From Bog-473 sp963791995 (lineage in GTDB: Bacteria > Actinomycetota > Acidimicrobiia > Acidimicrobiales > RAAP-2), in NCBI GenBank assembly GCA_963791995.1, contig CAWBUQ010000022.1:62001-126000 (forward strand): a stretch of 64,000 nt of DNA, in the 5' to 3' direction. Under the pieces are notes generated by a model that saw only the letters and a program-made list of their open reading frames with translations, ran no database searches and was not told where the DNA came from. Positions 27,555 to 36,863 of this stretch are shown piece after piece (within the stretch, counting starts at the first letter, position 1; each line of letters starts with the position of its first letter). Made by a program: the position numbers and the translations under genes.

Positions 27555-27992
27555 ATGGGCGACGAGACGCCGGCGGCTAGAAGCCAAGGCGAGCTCCGGA
27601 TTGTCGTCGGGGTGGACGGTTCTGATTGCGCCAACCGCGCCCTTGACTATGCCGCGCACCAGGCGGCCCGGACAGGCGCCATGTTGCAGATCGTCAGCGT
27701 CTACAACATTCCCACGGAGGGGTCTTGGATCAGGACGGGGCTCCTGCACGAGGATGCGATCACCATCGTCAAGGGCGCAGTCGAGCGCGTCGGGTGCCTC
27801 GAGCCCGACGTGGTGGCCAAGGGTGTGGTCACCCTGGGTGTGCCCGGACCGGTCCTTGTGGAAATCGCCGAGGGGGCCTCCGGCCTCGTCGTTGGCACCC
27901 GGGGACATGGGCACCTGGCCGGCGTGATCCTCGGCTCGGTATCCGAATACGTGCTGCACGACGCAACGTGCACGACGACCATCGTTCGGTGA
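27555..27992 (+). CDS. Universal stress protein, UspA family
   Basis: A 145-residue Usp: LRIVVGVDGSDCANRALDYAA at the start and GTRG-9-GS at the nucleotide loop, then VSEYVLHDATCTTTIVR. It is closely similar to the Usp at 20972. ATG 27555 follows GAGAGGACGGG. The wax ester synthase-type acyltransferase gene starts nine bases after its stop, so the two are probably co-transcribed from the boxes at 27411-27486. Confidence 0.9.
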   Translation: MGDETPAARSQGELRIVVGVDGSDCANRALDYAAHQAARTGAMLQIVSVYNIPTEGSWIRTGLLHEDAITIVKGAVERVGCLEPDVVAKGVVTLGVPGPVLVEIAEGASGLVVGTRGHGHLAGVILGSVSEYVLHDATCTTTIVR

Positions 27993-28000
27993 CCAGGACG

Positions 28001-29430
28001 ATGACCACCGACAACTCACTCTCCGGCCTCGATGCGGCCTTTCTGCATCTTGAGGACGAGGGGACGCCGATGCACCTGGCGTCCATCGGCGTCTTCGAGG
28101 GAGGCCCGTTGCTGAACGAGGTCGGAGCGCTTCGCCTCGACGACCTCCGACAGCTGGTCTCGTTCCGGCTGCAGTTCGTGCCCCGGCTCCGCCAGAAGGC
28201 GCATGCCGGGCTGTGGCATCAGGCTCCGCCGGCCTGGGAGGACGACAAGTCGTTCGACATCGTTCACCACGTTCGAGAGTGCCGGCTCCCCGCTCCGGGG
28301 AACGAAGCGCAACTGCTCGAGCTCTGTGGTGACCTGCTTGCGCAGCCCCTTGATCGATCCCGTCCCCTGTGGGAGCTCGTCTTCGTGACCGGGCTCGCCG
28401 ATGATCGGGTGGCCTTGGTCGAAAAACTGCATCACTCCATGGCCGACGGGATCTCAACGGCCGAGCTGGCCACTGTTCTCTTGGACCTCACGGCCGAGGC
28501 CTCAGATATCCCGCGGGACTTTCACTGGGTCCCCAACCAGGTTCCGACCGACGAGGAGCGCGCGTTCCACGACCTGTTCCGCCTGGCCGGCGTGGCCCTC
28601 CGCGTGCCGGCGTGGATCGGCTGGTCGATCGCCCACCCCGTCCGCCGAGCCCGTTCGGTGCAACGGCTGGGCACCGCGCTGGTCGCCATGCTGCCCACCG
28701 GTCTGGTCACTCGACCGTCCTCAATCAACCGTCAAATTGGGGATCAGCGAGCGGTGCACGTGGTGCGCTCGGACCTTGAGGCGGTGCGTGCCGTTGCCCA
28801 CACTCACAACGCAACGATCAACGACGTCGTCCTGACCGCGGTGGCGGGCGGATTGCGCGCACTTCTGTCCGCCCGCGGCGAACTCCAGGGCGCCTCGACG
28901 CTCCAAGCCGTCGTGCCCGTTGGCCTCGACGTCGGTGCGAAGCGCCCCATGGGGAACGAGGTGTCGGCCCTCTTCGTGAAACTCCCCATCGACGAAGGCG
29001 ATCCCTTCCGCGCGCGTTGGAGAAGATCTCTTCGACGACGAAGACGCAGAAGAACCAGCATCGTGAGGAGGTCCCGCTCGTCGCACTACAGCTTCTCGAT
29101 CCCACGCCCCAGGGCGTCCTGGCCGGCGCCACGCGCCTGCTGCGCTACCAGCCCGTCTTCAACCTGATCGTGACCAACGTTCGTGGCCCGAGTACACCCC
29201 TCTACCTGCTGGGCGCCCGTCTGCTCGAGGCGTATCCCATCGTCCCCCTGTTGGGCAACACAGGCCTTGGCGTGGCCGCCATCTCCTACGACGGTCAGCT
29301 CACACTGGGCGTGTACACGAGCCCCGAGGTCGTGCCGGACGCCTCTGTCTTTTGCGACGGCGTCTCCCGGACCTTCGAGGTGCTCAATGGGCCTTCGGTC
29401 GCTCGGTCGCCGGACCTCCATCCCTCGTAG
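28001..29430 (+). CDS. Wax ester synthase/diacylglycerol acyltransferase, frameshifted near 29010
   Basis: WS/DGAT family; joins acyl-CoA to diacylglycerol or fatty alcohol to make storage lipid at the membrane. The start LSGLDAAFLHLEDEGTPMHL and the catalytic HHSMADG at 144-150 are diagnostic, as is the C-terminal NVRGPSTPLYLLGARLLEAYPIVPLL. A base is missing in the CGCGCGCG run near 29010; restoring it joins the halves into about 475 residues, normal for the family. ATG 28001 follows CAGGA. Tgs1 (Rv3130c) of M. tuberculosis is a DosR-controlled member, which supports placement in this regulon. Confidence 0.9.
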
Positions 29431-29479
29431 ACGCGAGAGAGAACTCTGAGTAGAAAGACGGAAAGAGCAAGGAGGATCC

Positions 29480-29947
29480 ATGCCATCGGAGAGCGAATCG
29501 ACGACCGCTTCGAACAGAGTCGTCGTGGGTGTCGACGGCTCGCCTGCTTCCCTTGAAGCGCTCGAATGGGCGCTTCGTTACTCGTCATTGAGCTGTTCGA
29601 GCGTCGATGTCGTTGCTGTCTGGGATTGGCCGCTCACGCTGAGCATGGCGCCGATCGCGCCGGGCGGTGGACGCGCCAGGAACGCCGAAGAGATGCTGGA
29701 CTCCCTGGTCCGGCAAAAGAGAGCCGAACACCCAGATCTGCAGATCGATGGCCATGTCGTCCAAGGTCACCCAGCCTCCGTGTTGGAGGACATATCCAAG
29801 GGAGCGGCTCTGCTCGTTGTTGCCACGAGAGGTCACAGCGAGCTGCTTGGCTTCCTGCTCGGGTCAGTCAGTGAGCACAGCGCATCGCACGCTCGGTGTC
29901 CTGTGCTCGTGTATCGCAACGAGCCGGGAAGTTCGGCGTCGGGTTAA
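29480..29947 (+). CDS. Universal stress protein, UspA family
   Basis: A 155-residue Usp (RVVVGVDGSPASLEALEWAL at the start). The nucleotide loop reads ATRG-9-GS, with alanine in place of the first glycine. It is more distant from the other three Usp proteins here. ATG 29480 follows AGGAGG. No DosR-like box is seen directly upstream, so it may be read through from the acyltransferase gene 49 bases earlier or have its own promoter. Confidence 0.88.
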   Translation: MPSESESTTASNRVVVGVDGSPASLEALEWALRYSSLSCSSVDVVAVWDWPLTLSMAPIAPGGGRARNAEEMLDSLVRQKRAEHPDLQIDGHVVQGHPASVLEDISKGAALLVVATRGHSELLGFLLGSVSEHSASHARCPVLVYRNEPGSSASG

Positions 29948-30229
29948 CCGAAGCCTCGGAACGCCTTGGCCGCACGCGATGCCGGCCGGCGCCGCCTCCG
30001 GGGGGGACGGGGAGGCCAGTGGCACCGGCCGGTTCGCGCTTCAGGCCAGCCTAAGGGTGTCTTCTGTGGCCCAGCTGCGATCTGCGTTACGGGTCAGTTG
30101 CGAGTTCGGGCATGGCGCGCCGCCCCGCACTCCTGCGCTCTGGGAAACCTCGACGATGCGGTGCCGAGACCGGGCATCATGGTCGGTGTTGACGGCATAT
30201 GCCGTCCACGACCAGAGGAGGTGGTTCAA

Positions 30230-30884
30230 GTGGAGGATCGATGCACCGCTCGGCTCTATCTCGAGCTCCGCGACGCCACGACCACCTCGTGCGAGGCGAG
30301 GGCCGAGGAGCTGGTTCGCCTCCCCACGGCGGAACGGGTGACCTGGTGGGAGAACTGCGCACTCGGAAGAACCGACCTCCCATTCCGCGTCCGCGACGCC
30401 AGGACGCTCACGGTGGTCGAGGCCGGAGACGGCTTTTGCGCTCCGACGCCGGCGCCCGAGACCTCCGAGGCCCATGTCTTCTCTCGGACCCCTCGTCCGA
30501 GCCAGGGCATTCTCACGCGGCGCGCCCACGCTGGGCCTGCTCATCGTGTGGATCAGCCCTCGTGCACCCGAACTCGCCCGCGCGCTACGCGACTGGGGCG
30601 ACTTCGTCCACATCCGCCATATCGCGGCCGCGGGTATTCCAGGATTCACCCAGATCTCGGTCTACGAGAACGTGGCCGGTACCGAGCCCCAGTACATGCA
30701 CTTCTACGAGTTCGACACGACCGACGCCGAAGCGACCTTTTCGACCATGATCGAGTTCGTGGCGCCCCGCCTGGGGGGCACGGAGGGCGCGGCCTATGTC
30801 GAATGGGCCGATTGGCGGGCACCCGGCGGGCGCTTGTTCTATTGCAACACCTTCCGCCGTCTCGGTGAGGTCGAAACCGCCTGA
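30230..30884 (+). CDS. Unknown protein of about 215 aa, frameshifted near 30500
   Basis: GTG 30230 has AGAGGAGG seven bases upstream. The first part reads RLYLELRDATTTSCEARAEELVRLPTAERVTWWENC; the second, in another frame, contains LGLLIVWISPRAPELARALRDWGDFVHIRH, FTQISVYENVAG, MHFYEF and an ending VEWADWRAPGGRLFYCNTF. Beta-strand/helix alternation and the paired HFYEF/YCNTF strands suggest a dimeric alpha-beta barrel, as in EthD-type proteins; this is a guess. One excess base between 30474 and 30530 would join the parts. Function unknown. The 280 bases before it show no gene. Confidence 0.55.
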
Positions 30885-30901
30885 AATCGCCGCGACCCGG
30901 A

Positions 30902-32638
30902 TCAGGCCGTCGCGGGCTCCGGGATGAGGTCCGCTGTGACCAGGTTGTCGCGGGTGTCGTGCCGGGGCGCCTTCCCACCGCGCGTCCACGATGCCGCAGC
31001 GCCCAAGAGGCACATGACGATGCCGAAGTCGAAGGCGGTATGCAGTCCCTGCTTGAACGCGTCGCTGAGGAGGTTCGGGAAGAAGCGTTCACCGGTCACT
31101 GTGGCGCGCTGCCCTGGTGCCAGCTGCGCGAGCACGTGCGGCCCGAGGAGGTGGCTGGCCGGGTTGTACCCCAAGAAGGCGGCGAAGAGGGTGGACACCG
31201 GTGGGAGGTGGGAGATCGACACCGCCGTCGCCGTCGGCACACCGTGGGCGGTCAGACCCTTTTCCAGCGCGGCGGGCAGGGTGGCGGCGAGCCCGGCGAT
31301 GATCAGACTGAAGAAGATGCCGATGGAGAGGACCTGCGCCGAGTTCTGGAACGTGGTGTTCATGCCCGAGCCCGCTCCCCGGTCGCTTGCCGGAAGGCTG
31401 TTCATGACGCCGGTCCGGTTCGAGGATCCGAACGACGCCATGCAGACGCCGGTGGCGAAGAGCAGGACGCCGAAGGACGCGTAGGAGAAGTCCACCGGTA
31501 CGGTTTCGAAGAGTGCGAAGCACACGGCCGTCCCGAGCATGCCGAATGTCGCGAACGGGCGGGAGCCGAAGTGGTCGGAGAGGATGCCCGAAATGGGCCC
31601 GGCAACCAGGAAACCAGTGGTGAGCGGAATGATGTAGATCCCGGCCCACAGCGGCGTCACGCTGAAGGCATAGCCGTGCTGGGGGAGCCAGATTCCCTGT
31701 AACCAGATGATGAGCATGAACATCAATCCGCCTCGGCCGAGCGCACCGAGGAAGCTGGCGAAGACCCCCGCAGAGAAGGCTCTGATCTTGAAGAGCTGGA
31801 GCCGGAACATCGGCTCGTCGACGTGCACTTCGATGAAGCAGAACAGGACCAGGAAGGCGACACCGAGACCCAGCTCGAGCAGCACGACCGGGTTCGTCCA
31901 TCCCATGGAGTGGTGCCCGTACGGCTCGATCCCGTACGTGATTCCCACCATCACGAGGATCAGACCGATGGCGAAAGTGACGTTGCCGGCCCAGTCGATA
32001 CGAGCGCGCGACCCGCTTTGGACCTCCTGCAGCGAGTAGTAACCCCAGATGGTGGCGAACAAGCCGATGGGTACCGAGACCAAGAAGATGAGCCGCCAAT
32101 TGATGGGAGCCAGCAGGCCACCGAGCAGGAGCCCGATGAAGCTCCCGCTGATCGCGGCGGCCTGGTTGATGCCCAGGGCGAAGCCGCGGCGATCGGGCGG
32201 GAATGCGTCGGTCAGGATGGCGGCGGAGTTGGCCATCAACATGGCGGCGCCGACGCCTTGGAAGATGCGCATGACGATCAACCAGATGCCGCCGGCGGTC
32301 CCGGTCAACCAGGTGATGCTCAGCAGTAGGGAGAAGAAGGTGAAGACCGCGAAGCCGAGGTTGTACATGCGCACCCGGCCGTAAATGTCGCCCAGGCGCC
32401 CGAGACTCACGACCAGCACACTCGTCACGACCAAGAAGCCGAGAATCATCCAGAGCAGGAAGAAGGTGTTCGAGGGCAGCAGGGGATCGAGGTGGATCCC
32501 CCGGAAGATGGCGGGCAGCGCGATGAGGACGATGGAGGAGTCGATGGTCGCCATCAACATGCCAAGCGTCGTGATGAAGAGCGCAATCCACTTGTGCCGC
32601 TCGTTAGCAGCGGCATGCGCGTCCGCCACGTGGGTCAT
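30902..32638 (-). CDS. MFS drug exporter, DHA2 (14-TM) type
   Basis: A 578-residue membrane transporter with about 14 helices. WIALFITTLGMLMATIDSSIVLIALP is the motif D1/first helix of DHA2 exporters, and GRLGDIYGRVRMY is the MFS loop 2-3 motif. A proton-driven efflux role is expected; the substrate is unknown. ATG 32638 starts it. It is divergent from a second MFS gene across two palindromic operators, and a TetR gene lies downstream of that partner, so both exporters are probably repressed together. Confidence 0.9.
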   Translation of the reverse strand: MTHVADAHAAANERHKWIALFITTLGMLMATIDSSIVLIALPAIFRGIHLDPLLPSNTFFLLWMILGFLVVTSVLVVSLGRLGDIYGRVRMYNLGFAVFTFFSLLLSITWLTGTAGGIWLIVMRIFQGVGAAMLMANSAAILTDAFPPDRRGFALGINQAAAISGSFIGLLLGGLLAPINWRLIFLVSVPIGLFATIWGYYSLQEVQSGSRARIDWAGNVTFAIGLILVMVGITYGIEPYGHHSMGWTNPVVLLELGLGVAFLVLFCFIEVHVDEPMFRLQLFKIRAFSAGVFASFLGALGRGGLMFMLIIWLQGIWLPQHGYAFSVTPLWAGIYIIPLTTGFLVAGPISGILSDHFGSRPFATFGMLGTAVCFALFETVPVDFSYASFGVLLFATGVCMASFGSSNRTGVMNSLPASDRGAGSGMNTTFQNSAQVLSIGIFFSLIIAGLAATLPAALEKGLTAHGVPTATAVSISHLPPVSTLFAAFLGYNPASHLLGPHVLAQLAPGQRATVTGERFFPNLLSDAFKQGLHTAFDFGIVMCLLGAAASWTRGGKAPRHDTRDNLVTADLIPEPATA

Positions 32639-32691
32639 GCCCGGAGGCCCCTTCTTGTCGTACGTGTCGTGCGGCCTCCGGCCGGTGATCA

Positions 32692-32741
32692 GGAACCGAC
32701 GGTTCCGCTTTTGCTAGCCTAACCGGAACTCGGGGTTCCGG
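32692..32741. promoter_or_regulatory. Two palindromic operators, GGAAC-N5-GTTCC, in a divergent exporter promoter
   Basis: GGAACCGACGGTTCC at 32692-32706 and CCGGAACTCGGGGTTCCGG at 32723-32741. Both have perfect arms around a five-base centre and their centres are 33 bases apart. They lie between the two divergent MFS starts, with an A/T-richer stretch between them. They fit a dimeric repressor such as the TetR protein at 34228-34872. Confidence 0.75.
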
Positions 32742-32760
32742 CTCTGGGGGACCCACTGAC

Positions 32761-34231
32761 ATGGCGAGCACCCGCACCCACATCGGCGTCACCTTCGTCG
32801 TCCTGGCGACGGCCGCGCTCGCGTTCAGCTTGCTGCAGTCCTTGATCATCCCGGCTATACCCCAGCTCGAGCACACCTTGCACACGTCCGAGAACGGCGC
32901 GAGCTGGCTGCTCACCGCGTATCTCCTCAGCGCCGCCATCGCCACTCCCATCCTGGGCCGCATCGGGGACCAGGTGGGCAAGGAGAAGATGCTCGTGGTG
33001 GTGTTGGTCGCGCTCAGCGTCGGCACCCTCGTCAGCGCACTGGCCACCTCGCTCACGGTCATGATCGTGGGTCGCGTGGTCCAAGGCGCGGCCGGGGCTG
33101 TGTTCCCGCTCGCCTTCGGCATCATCCGTGACGAGTTCCCCGCCGAACGGGTCGCCGGTGCCATCGGCGTGTTGTCGGCCATCCTCGGGCTGGGCGTCGG
33201 GGCTGGCATCTTGTTGGCCGGACCGATCCTCGAACACCTGAATTACCACTGGTTGTTCTGGTTCCCGCTGGTGATGGCGGTCGGTGCCACTGTGTCGACC
33301 TTCATTTTCGTCCCCGAGTCGCCGGTGCGGGCGGGCAGGGGTATCAACTGGGCCGGCGCGGTCCTGATGTCGGGCTGGCTTGTCACCGGCCTGCTGGCGG
33401 TGTCCTATGGGCCCACCTGGGGCTTGGCTCAGCACGCGCGTGCTCGGGCTCTTCGGGGCAACGGTGGTGCTGCTCGGGCTGTGGATCTGGTCCGAGTCGC
33501 GGTCGCGCACACCACTGGTCGATATGCGCATGATGCGGATCCCGGCCGTGTGGAGCACGAACCTGGCGGCGTTGTTGTTCGGGTTCGGAATGTTCGCCAT
33601 GTTCATCACCGTGCCGCAATTCGCCCAGACACCGAGTGCAGCCGGGTACGGGTTCGGGGCGTCGGTCACCCAATCGGGCCTCTACCTCTTTCCCTTTGCC
33701 ACGGCCATGGTCGTGGTGGCTCCGCTCACGGGCCGCCTTTCGGTCTGGGTGGGATCGAAGATCGTGCTGATCGCGGGGTCGCTGTTCTCGGCGACGAGCT
33801 ACCTCTTGCTCACCATCACCCACAGTGAACCCTGGACCATCTACGCCGCCGCCGGGCTCTTGGGTGTGGGAGTGGCACTCGGATACGCCTCCATGGCCAA
33901 CCTCATCATCGAGGCAGTTCCCGCTGAACAGACAGGCGTGGCCACCGGGATGAACACGAACATCAGGAACATCGGCGCCGCGCTGGGAAGTGGTGTGGCC
34001 ACCAGCCTCGTCGTCGGCGAGATGCTCCCGAACGGCTATCCCAAGGAGTCCGGGTACGTGTTCGCCTTTGCCGCAAGCGGCATCGCGCTCCTCGTCGCCG
34101 CAGTCGCCGCCTGCACGATCCCGCGGCGCCAGGGCGTGTCCATTGTGTCGGTCGAGTCCCATCCCGCGCTCACCGCCGAGGCCGAAGTGGTCGTCGGCGC
34201 CATCGCCTTCGTCCCCGAGGAGCCCGCGTGA
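32761..34231 (+). CDS. MFS transporter, frameshifted near 33440
   Basis: About 490 residues when joined, with about 14 hydrophobic segments. The first part opens VTFVVLATAALAFSLLQSLIIPAIPQL and has GRIGDQVGKEKML, the loop 2-3 motif; the second part runs from LGLFGATVVLLGLWIW to the stop. One excess base around 33430-33450 breaks the frame. The stop overlaps the TetR start (GTGA). Export substrate unknown. Coupling to TetR and the two operators upstream points to induced efflux. Confidence 0.85.
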
Positions 34232-34872
34232 CGCGCGGAGCCGTGGTGCCCGCGGCCGGCGCCGGCGAGCGTCCTCTCCGGCGCGATGCCGAGGTGAACC
34301 TGGGGCGGATCCTCGTCGCCGCACGCGACGTCTTCGCCGAGGAGGGATACGAGGCCTCCATGGAGGCGATTGCGGCGCGGGCCGACGTCGGGATCGGCAC
34401 GCTCTACCGCCGGTTCCCGCACAAGGCCGACCTGTTGAACGCGGTCGTCGCAGCAGCGAGGGAACGCAACCGTCAGATCGCCGAAGAGGTGCTCGCCACG
34501 GTGCCGCCCAAGGATGCCGTCTTCGAATTCGTCCGGCGCTGCATCGCGGTGCCGAGCTGCTGGCGGGCGACCATCTCGGCACCGCCCTGGCGTTCGTCGG
34601 GTCACGGCCTCAATGCCTGGGCTCCGCTGCTCGAAGAGATCCTTGCACGCAGCCAGGGAGCCGGGACCGTGCGCCGAGACGTCACCGTGACCGACCTCAT
34701 CGTCGTGCTGATGTCGGTCCGCTCCATCGCCGACGTCTGCGACACCAAGTCGTTCAAGCCCTCGCTCCGTTTCTTGGAGCTGGTGCTCGACGGTCTCCGT
34801 CCGGGTCATCCGCCTGTCGCCGTGCCGGCGCTCAGCGTGGCCCAGCTGGACAAGGTCCTCAAGCGCCGCTAG
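34228..34872 (+). CDS. TetR-family transcriptional repressor
   Basis: A 214-residue regulator. The HTH (about 25-70) reads ILVAARDVFAEEGYEASMEAIAARADVGIGTLYRRFPHKADLL, standard for TetR. The ligand domain is helical; the stretch CWRATISAPPWRSSGHGLNAW near residue 112 is unusual and may be a short double frame slip. GTG 34228 overlaps the MFS stop, so it is co-translated. Its likely operators are the two GGAAC-N5-GTTCC palindromes at 32692-32741, making an autoregulated efflux locus. Confidence 0.88.
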   Translation: MTRGAVVPAAGAGERPLRRDAEVNLGRILVAARDVFAEEGYEASMEAIAARADVGIGTLYRRFPHKADLLNAVVAAARERNRQIAEEVLATVPPKDAVFEFVRRCIAVPSCWRATISAPPWRSSGHGLNAWAPLLEEILARSQGAGTVRRDVTVTDLIVVLMSVRSIADVCDTKSFKPSLRFLELVLDGLRPGHPPVAVPALSVAQLDKVLKRR

Positions 34873-34902
34873 ACGGGTGAGCGCCCGGCCACCCGGGCTG
34901 GT

Positions 34903-35412
34903 TCAGGCGACGGCATCGAGGCCCTCGAGCGCCGCGAGCAGGTCGCGGCGCAACCGATCTGGTGACGACGCGCCGTAGAGGGGCCCGGCGCCGTCGGACA
35001 ACAGGGTTCTGATGCGCGCGATTCCTTGCACACCCACGGGCTCGCACGCGGCGAGTCGCTCGACGACAGCCTGCAGCTCTGCGTGACAGCGGCAAACGGC
35101 GGTGCGGCTGAGTGGCGTCATGACGCGACCTCCTTGCGGCGCGGTCGCGAGGAGGGCGATCCGGGCAAGTGAGTGTCCGATGACGCGGCGTTGCGTCGGC
35201 TCACAGAGGTGGCCTGCATGCACGGCAAGTGCCACGCTCGATTCGGGCGACGCCCCGGCCGCCAGAGCCCGGTCCAGCGAGCCCGATCGGAGCTTCGCCA
35301 CGGCCCGGTCTCGCAGCCGTACCCGCTGGAGACCGAGCCGCTTGCCCTGCTCCACGAGCACGATCATGGGCGCACCTGCGGGGTCTCCAGCGTGACCATC
35401 AAACACTATCAT
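34903..35412 (-). CDS. Hypothetical protein, 169 aa
   Basis: The frame from ATG 35412 encodes a protein whose middle reads SLDRALAAGASPESSVALAVHAGHLCEPTQRRVIGHSLARIA, a pattern I know from uncharacterised actinobacterial proteins. The C-terminal half has CRCHAELQAVVERL and a helical end. There is no signal peptide and no obvious active site. It lies back-to-back with the CGNR regulator gene. Function unknown. Confidence 0.6.
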   Translation of the reverse strand: MIVFDGHAGDPAGAPMIVLVEQGKRLGLQRVRLRDRAVAKLRSGSLDRALAAGASPESSVALAVHAGHLCEPTQRRVIGHSLARIALLATAPQGGRVMTPLSRTAVCRCHAELQAVVERLAACEPVGVQGIARIRTLLSDGAGPLYGASSPDRLRRDLLAALEGLDAVA

Positions 35413-35471
35413 GACAGTCACGCAAAGACCGGTCAAGTAGGTTTAGGGGTCACGACAGCTAGGATGAAACG

Positions 35472-36080
35472 ATGGTTCTGCCCGCTTGGGTGCCCGACGT
35501 CGAGACCAAGCCGGCACCCATGCCGCTCCTGGTGGTCCAGTCCTTCGTGAACACGTGGGAGGCCGATACGGGCGTCGACCTGCTGGCCGACCCGGTCGCC
35601 GCCGGCCTCTGGCTCCGCGAGGCGGGCCTGACCGGCCCGGGAAGCGACGAGCGTGGGCCCGACCCGGCGGCCCTTCGCGGGGTGCGCGAGGCCGTCCGGA
35701 ACCTCCTGGCGTCGAACGAAGGCGGGGCGGCGCCGAACGAGCACGACGTCGAAGCCCTCCGGCAGGTGGCAGCCGGTTGCCGATTGCGCCCGACGGTGGA
35801 GCCCAACGGCGGGGTCGACGTCGTGCCGGCTGACGACGGGGAGCACGAGTGGGCGTCGCGGCTCCTGCTGATCATCCGCGACGCACAGCGCGACGGCACC
35901 TGGGGTCGTTTGAAGGCGTGCCGGAACCCTGAGTGCAGATGGGCCTTCTACGACCGCTCCCACGCCGGGCGCGGGACGTGGTGCGACATGGCGGTCTGCG
36001 GGAATCGGATCAAGAACCGCAACCTGCGGTCCCGACGGGCCGCCACCGGCCAAGCCCGTCGCCGTGGCGGCCCGGGATGA
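35472..36080 (+). CDS. CGNR zinc-finger transcriptional regulator
   Basis: A 202-residue protein with an ABATE-like N-terminal domain (SFVNTWEADTGVDLLADP...WL) and a C-terminal CGNR zinc finger: CRNPECRWAFYDRS-11-CDMAVCGNRIKNR. Such proteins are presumed DNA-binding stress or metabolite sensors. The stop overlaps the next start as ATGA, so it is co-translated with the enoyl-CoA hydratase-like gene and may regulate it. Confidence 0.88.
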   Translation: MVLPAWVPDVETKPAPMPLLVVQSFVNTWEADTGVDLLADPVAAGLWLREAGLTGPGSDERGPDPAALRGVREAVRNLLASNEGGAAPNEHDVEALRQVAAGCRLRPTVEPNGGVDVVPADDGEHEWASRLLLIIRDAQRDGTWGRLKACRNPECRWAFYDRSHAGRGTWCDMAVCGNRIKNRNLRSRRAATGQARRRGGPG

Positions 36081-36851
36081 GCCCGACGCTGCAGAGCGGC
36101 ATCGACGACAAGATCGGGACGCTGGCACTGGAATTACGCGAAACGCAACGCCCTCGGCGCGACCACGGTCGAGGAGATGCTGCGTGCGCTGGCGTCCTTC
36201 GAGAGCGCCGGCGTGCGCGCCGTCGTCATCCGCACCGCCACGCCGTCGGCGGTGTGGTCGGCCGGCCACGACATCGACGAGCTCCCCGTGCGAGGCGTCG
36301 ACCCGCTTCCATTCGCCGACCCGCTCGAAGAGCTGCTCCGCGCCGTGCGCGGGTATCCCGGCGCCGTCATCGCGATGGTGCACGGCACCGTGTGGGGAGG
36401 GGCCTGCGACCTGGTGTTGAACTGCGACATGGTGGTCGGGGACGACACGGCGGCCTTCGCCGTGACGCCGGCCCGCTTGGGCCTGCCCTACTCAGCGTCC
36501 GGGATCCAGTACTTCTTGGCCCGCCTCCCGCTCAACGTGGTGAACGAGCTGATCATGACGGCGGACCTGATCTCCGCCGACCGTGCTCACGACGTCGGAA
36601 TTCTGAACCGGCTCGTCGGCGCCGACGAGCTCGAAGCCTGTACCTACGCATTGGCGCGCACGGTGCGGAGCCGGTCAGGAGAATCCATACGCGCCTACAA
36701 GCTGCAGGCGACGACCTTCGTGCGCGCCGTGGCTCTCTCGGCCCAGGACTCGCAGTGGATCAACCAGCTCCGTCACGACGTCTATTCGGGTGACGACTAC
36801 GCGGAGGGCATCGCCGCCTTCCAGGAGAAACGCCCGCCCAACTACGCCTGA
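36077..36851 (+). CDS. Methylmalonyl-CoA decarboxylase-like crotonase, frameshifted near 36131
   Basis: Crotonase fold. VWSAGHDIDELP...DPLPFADPLEEL, GTVWGGACDLVLNCDMVVG, LGLPYSASGI and the C-terminal VYSGDDYAEGIAAFQEKRPPN follow E. coli ScpB closely, including the active-site His of SAGHDI and the Tyr of LPYS. ScpB converts (R)-methylmalonyl-CoA to propionyl-CoA. One excess G near 36131 splits MSPTLQSGIDDKIGTLAL from NYAKRNALGATTVEEM. ATG 36077. About 257 residues when joined. Other crotonase reactions cannot be excluded. Confidence 0.8.
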
Positions 36852-36863
36852 GTCCTGCCGGCT

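Noticed and set aside
34540..34620. Double compensating frame slip inside the TetR gene
   Set aside because: The stretch is odd, but both frames have similar third-position GC, so I could not decide; the gene is kept as unbroken.
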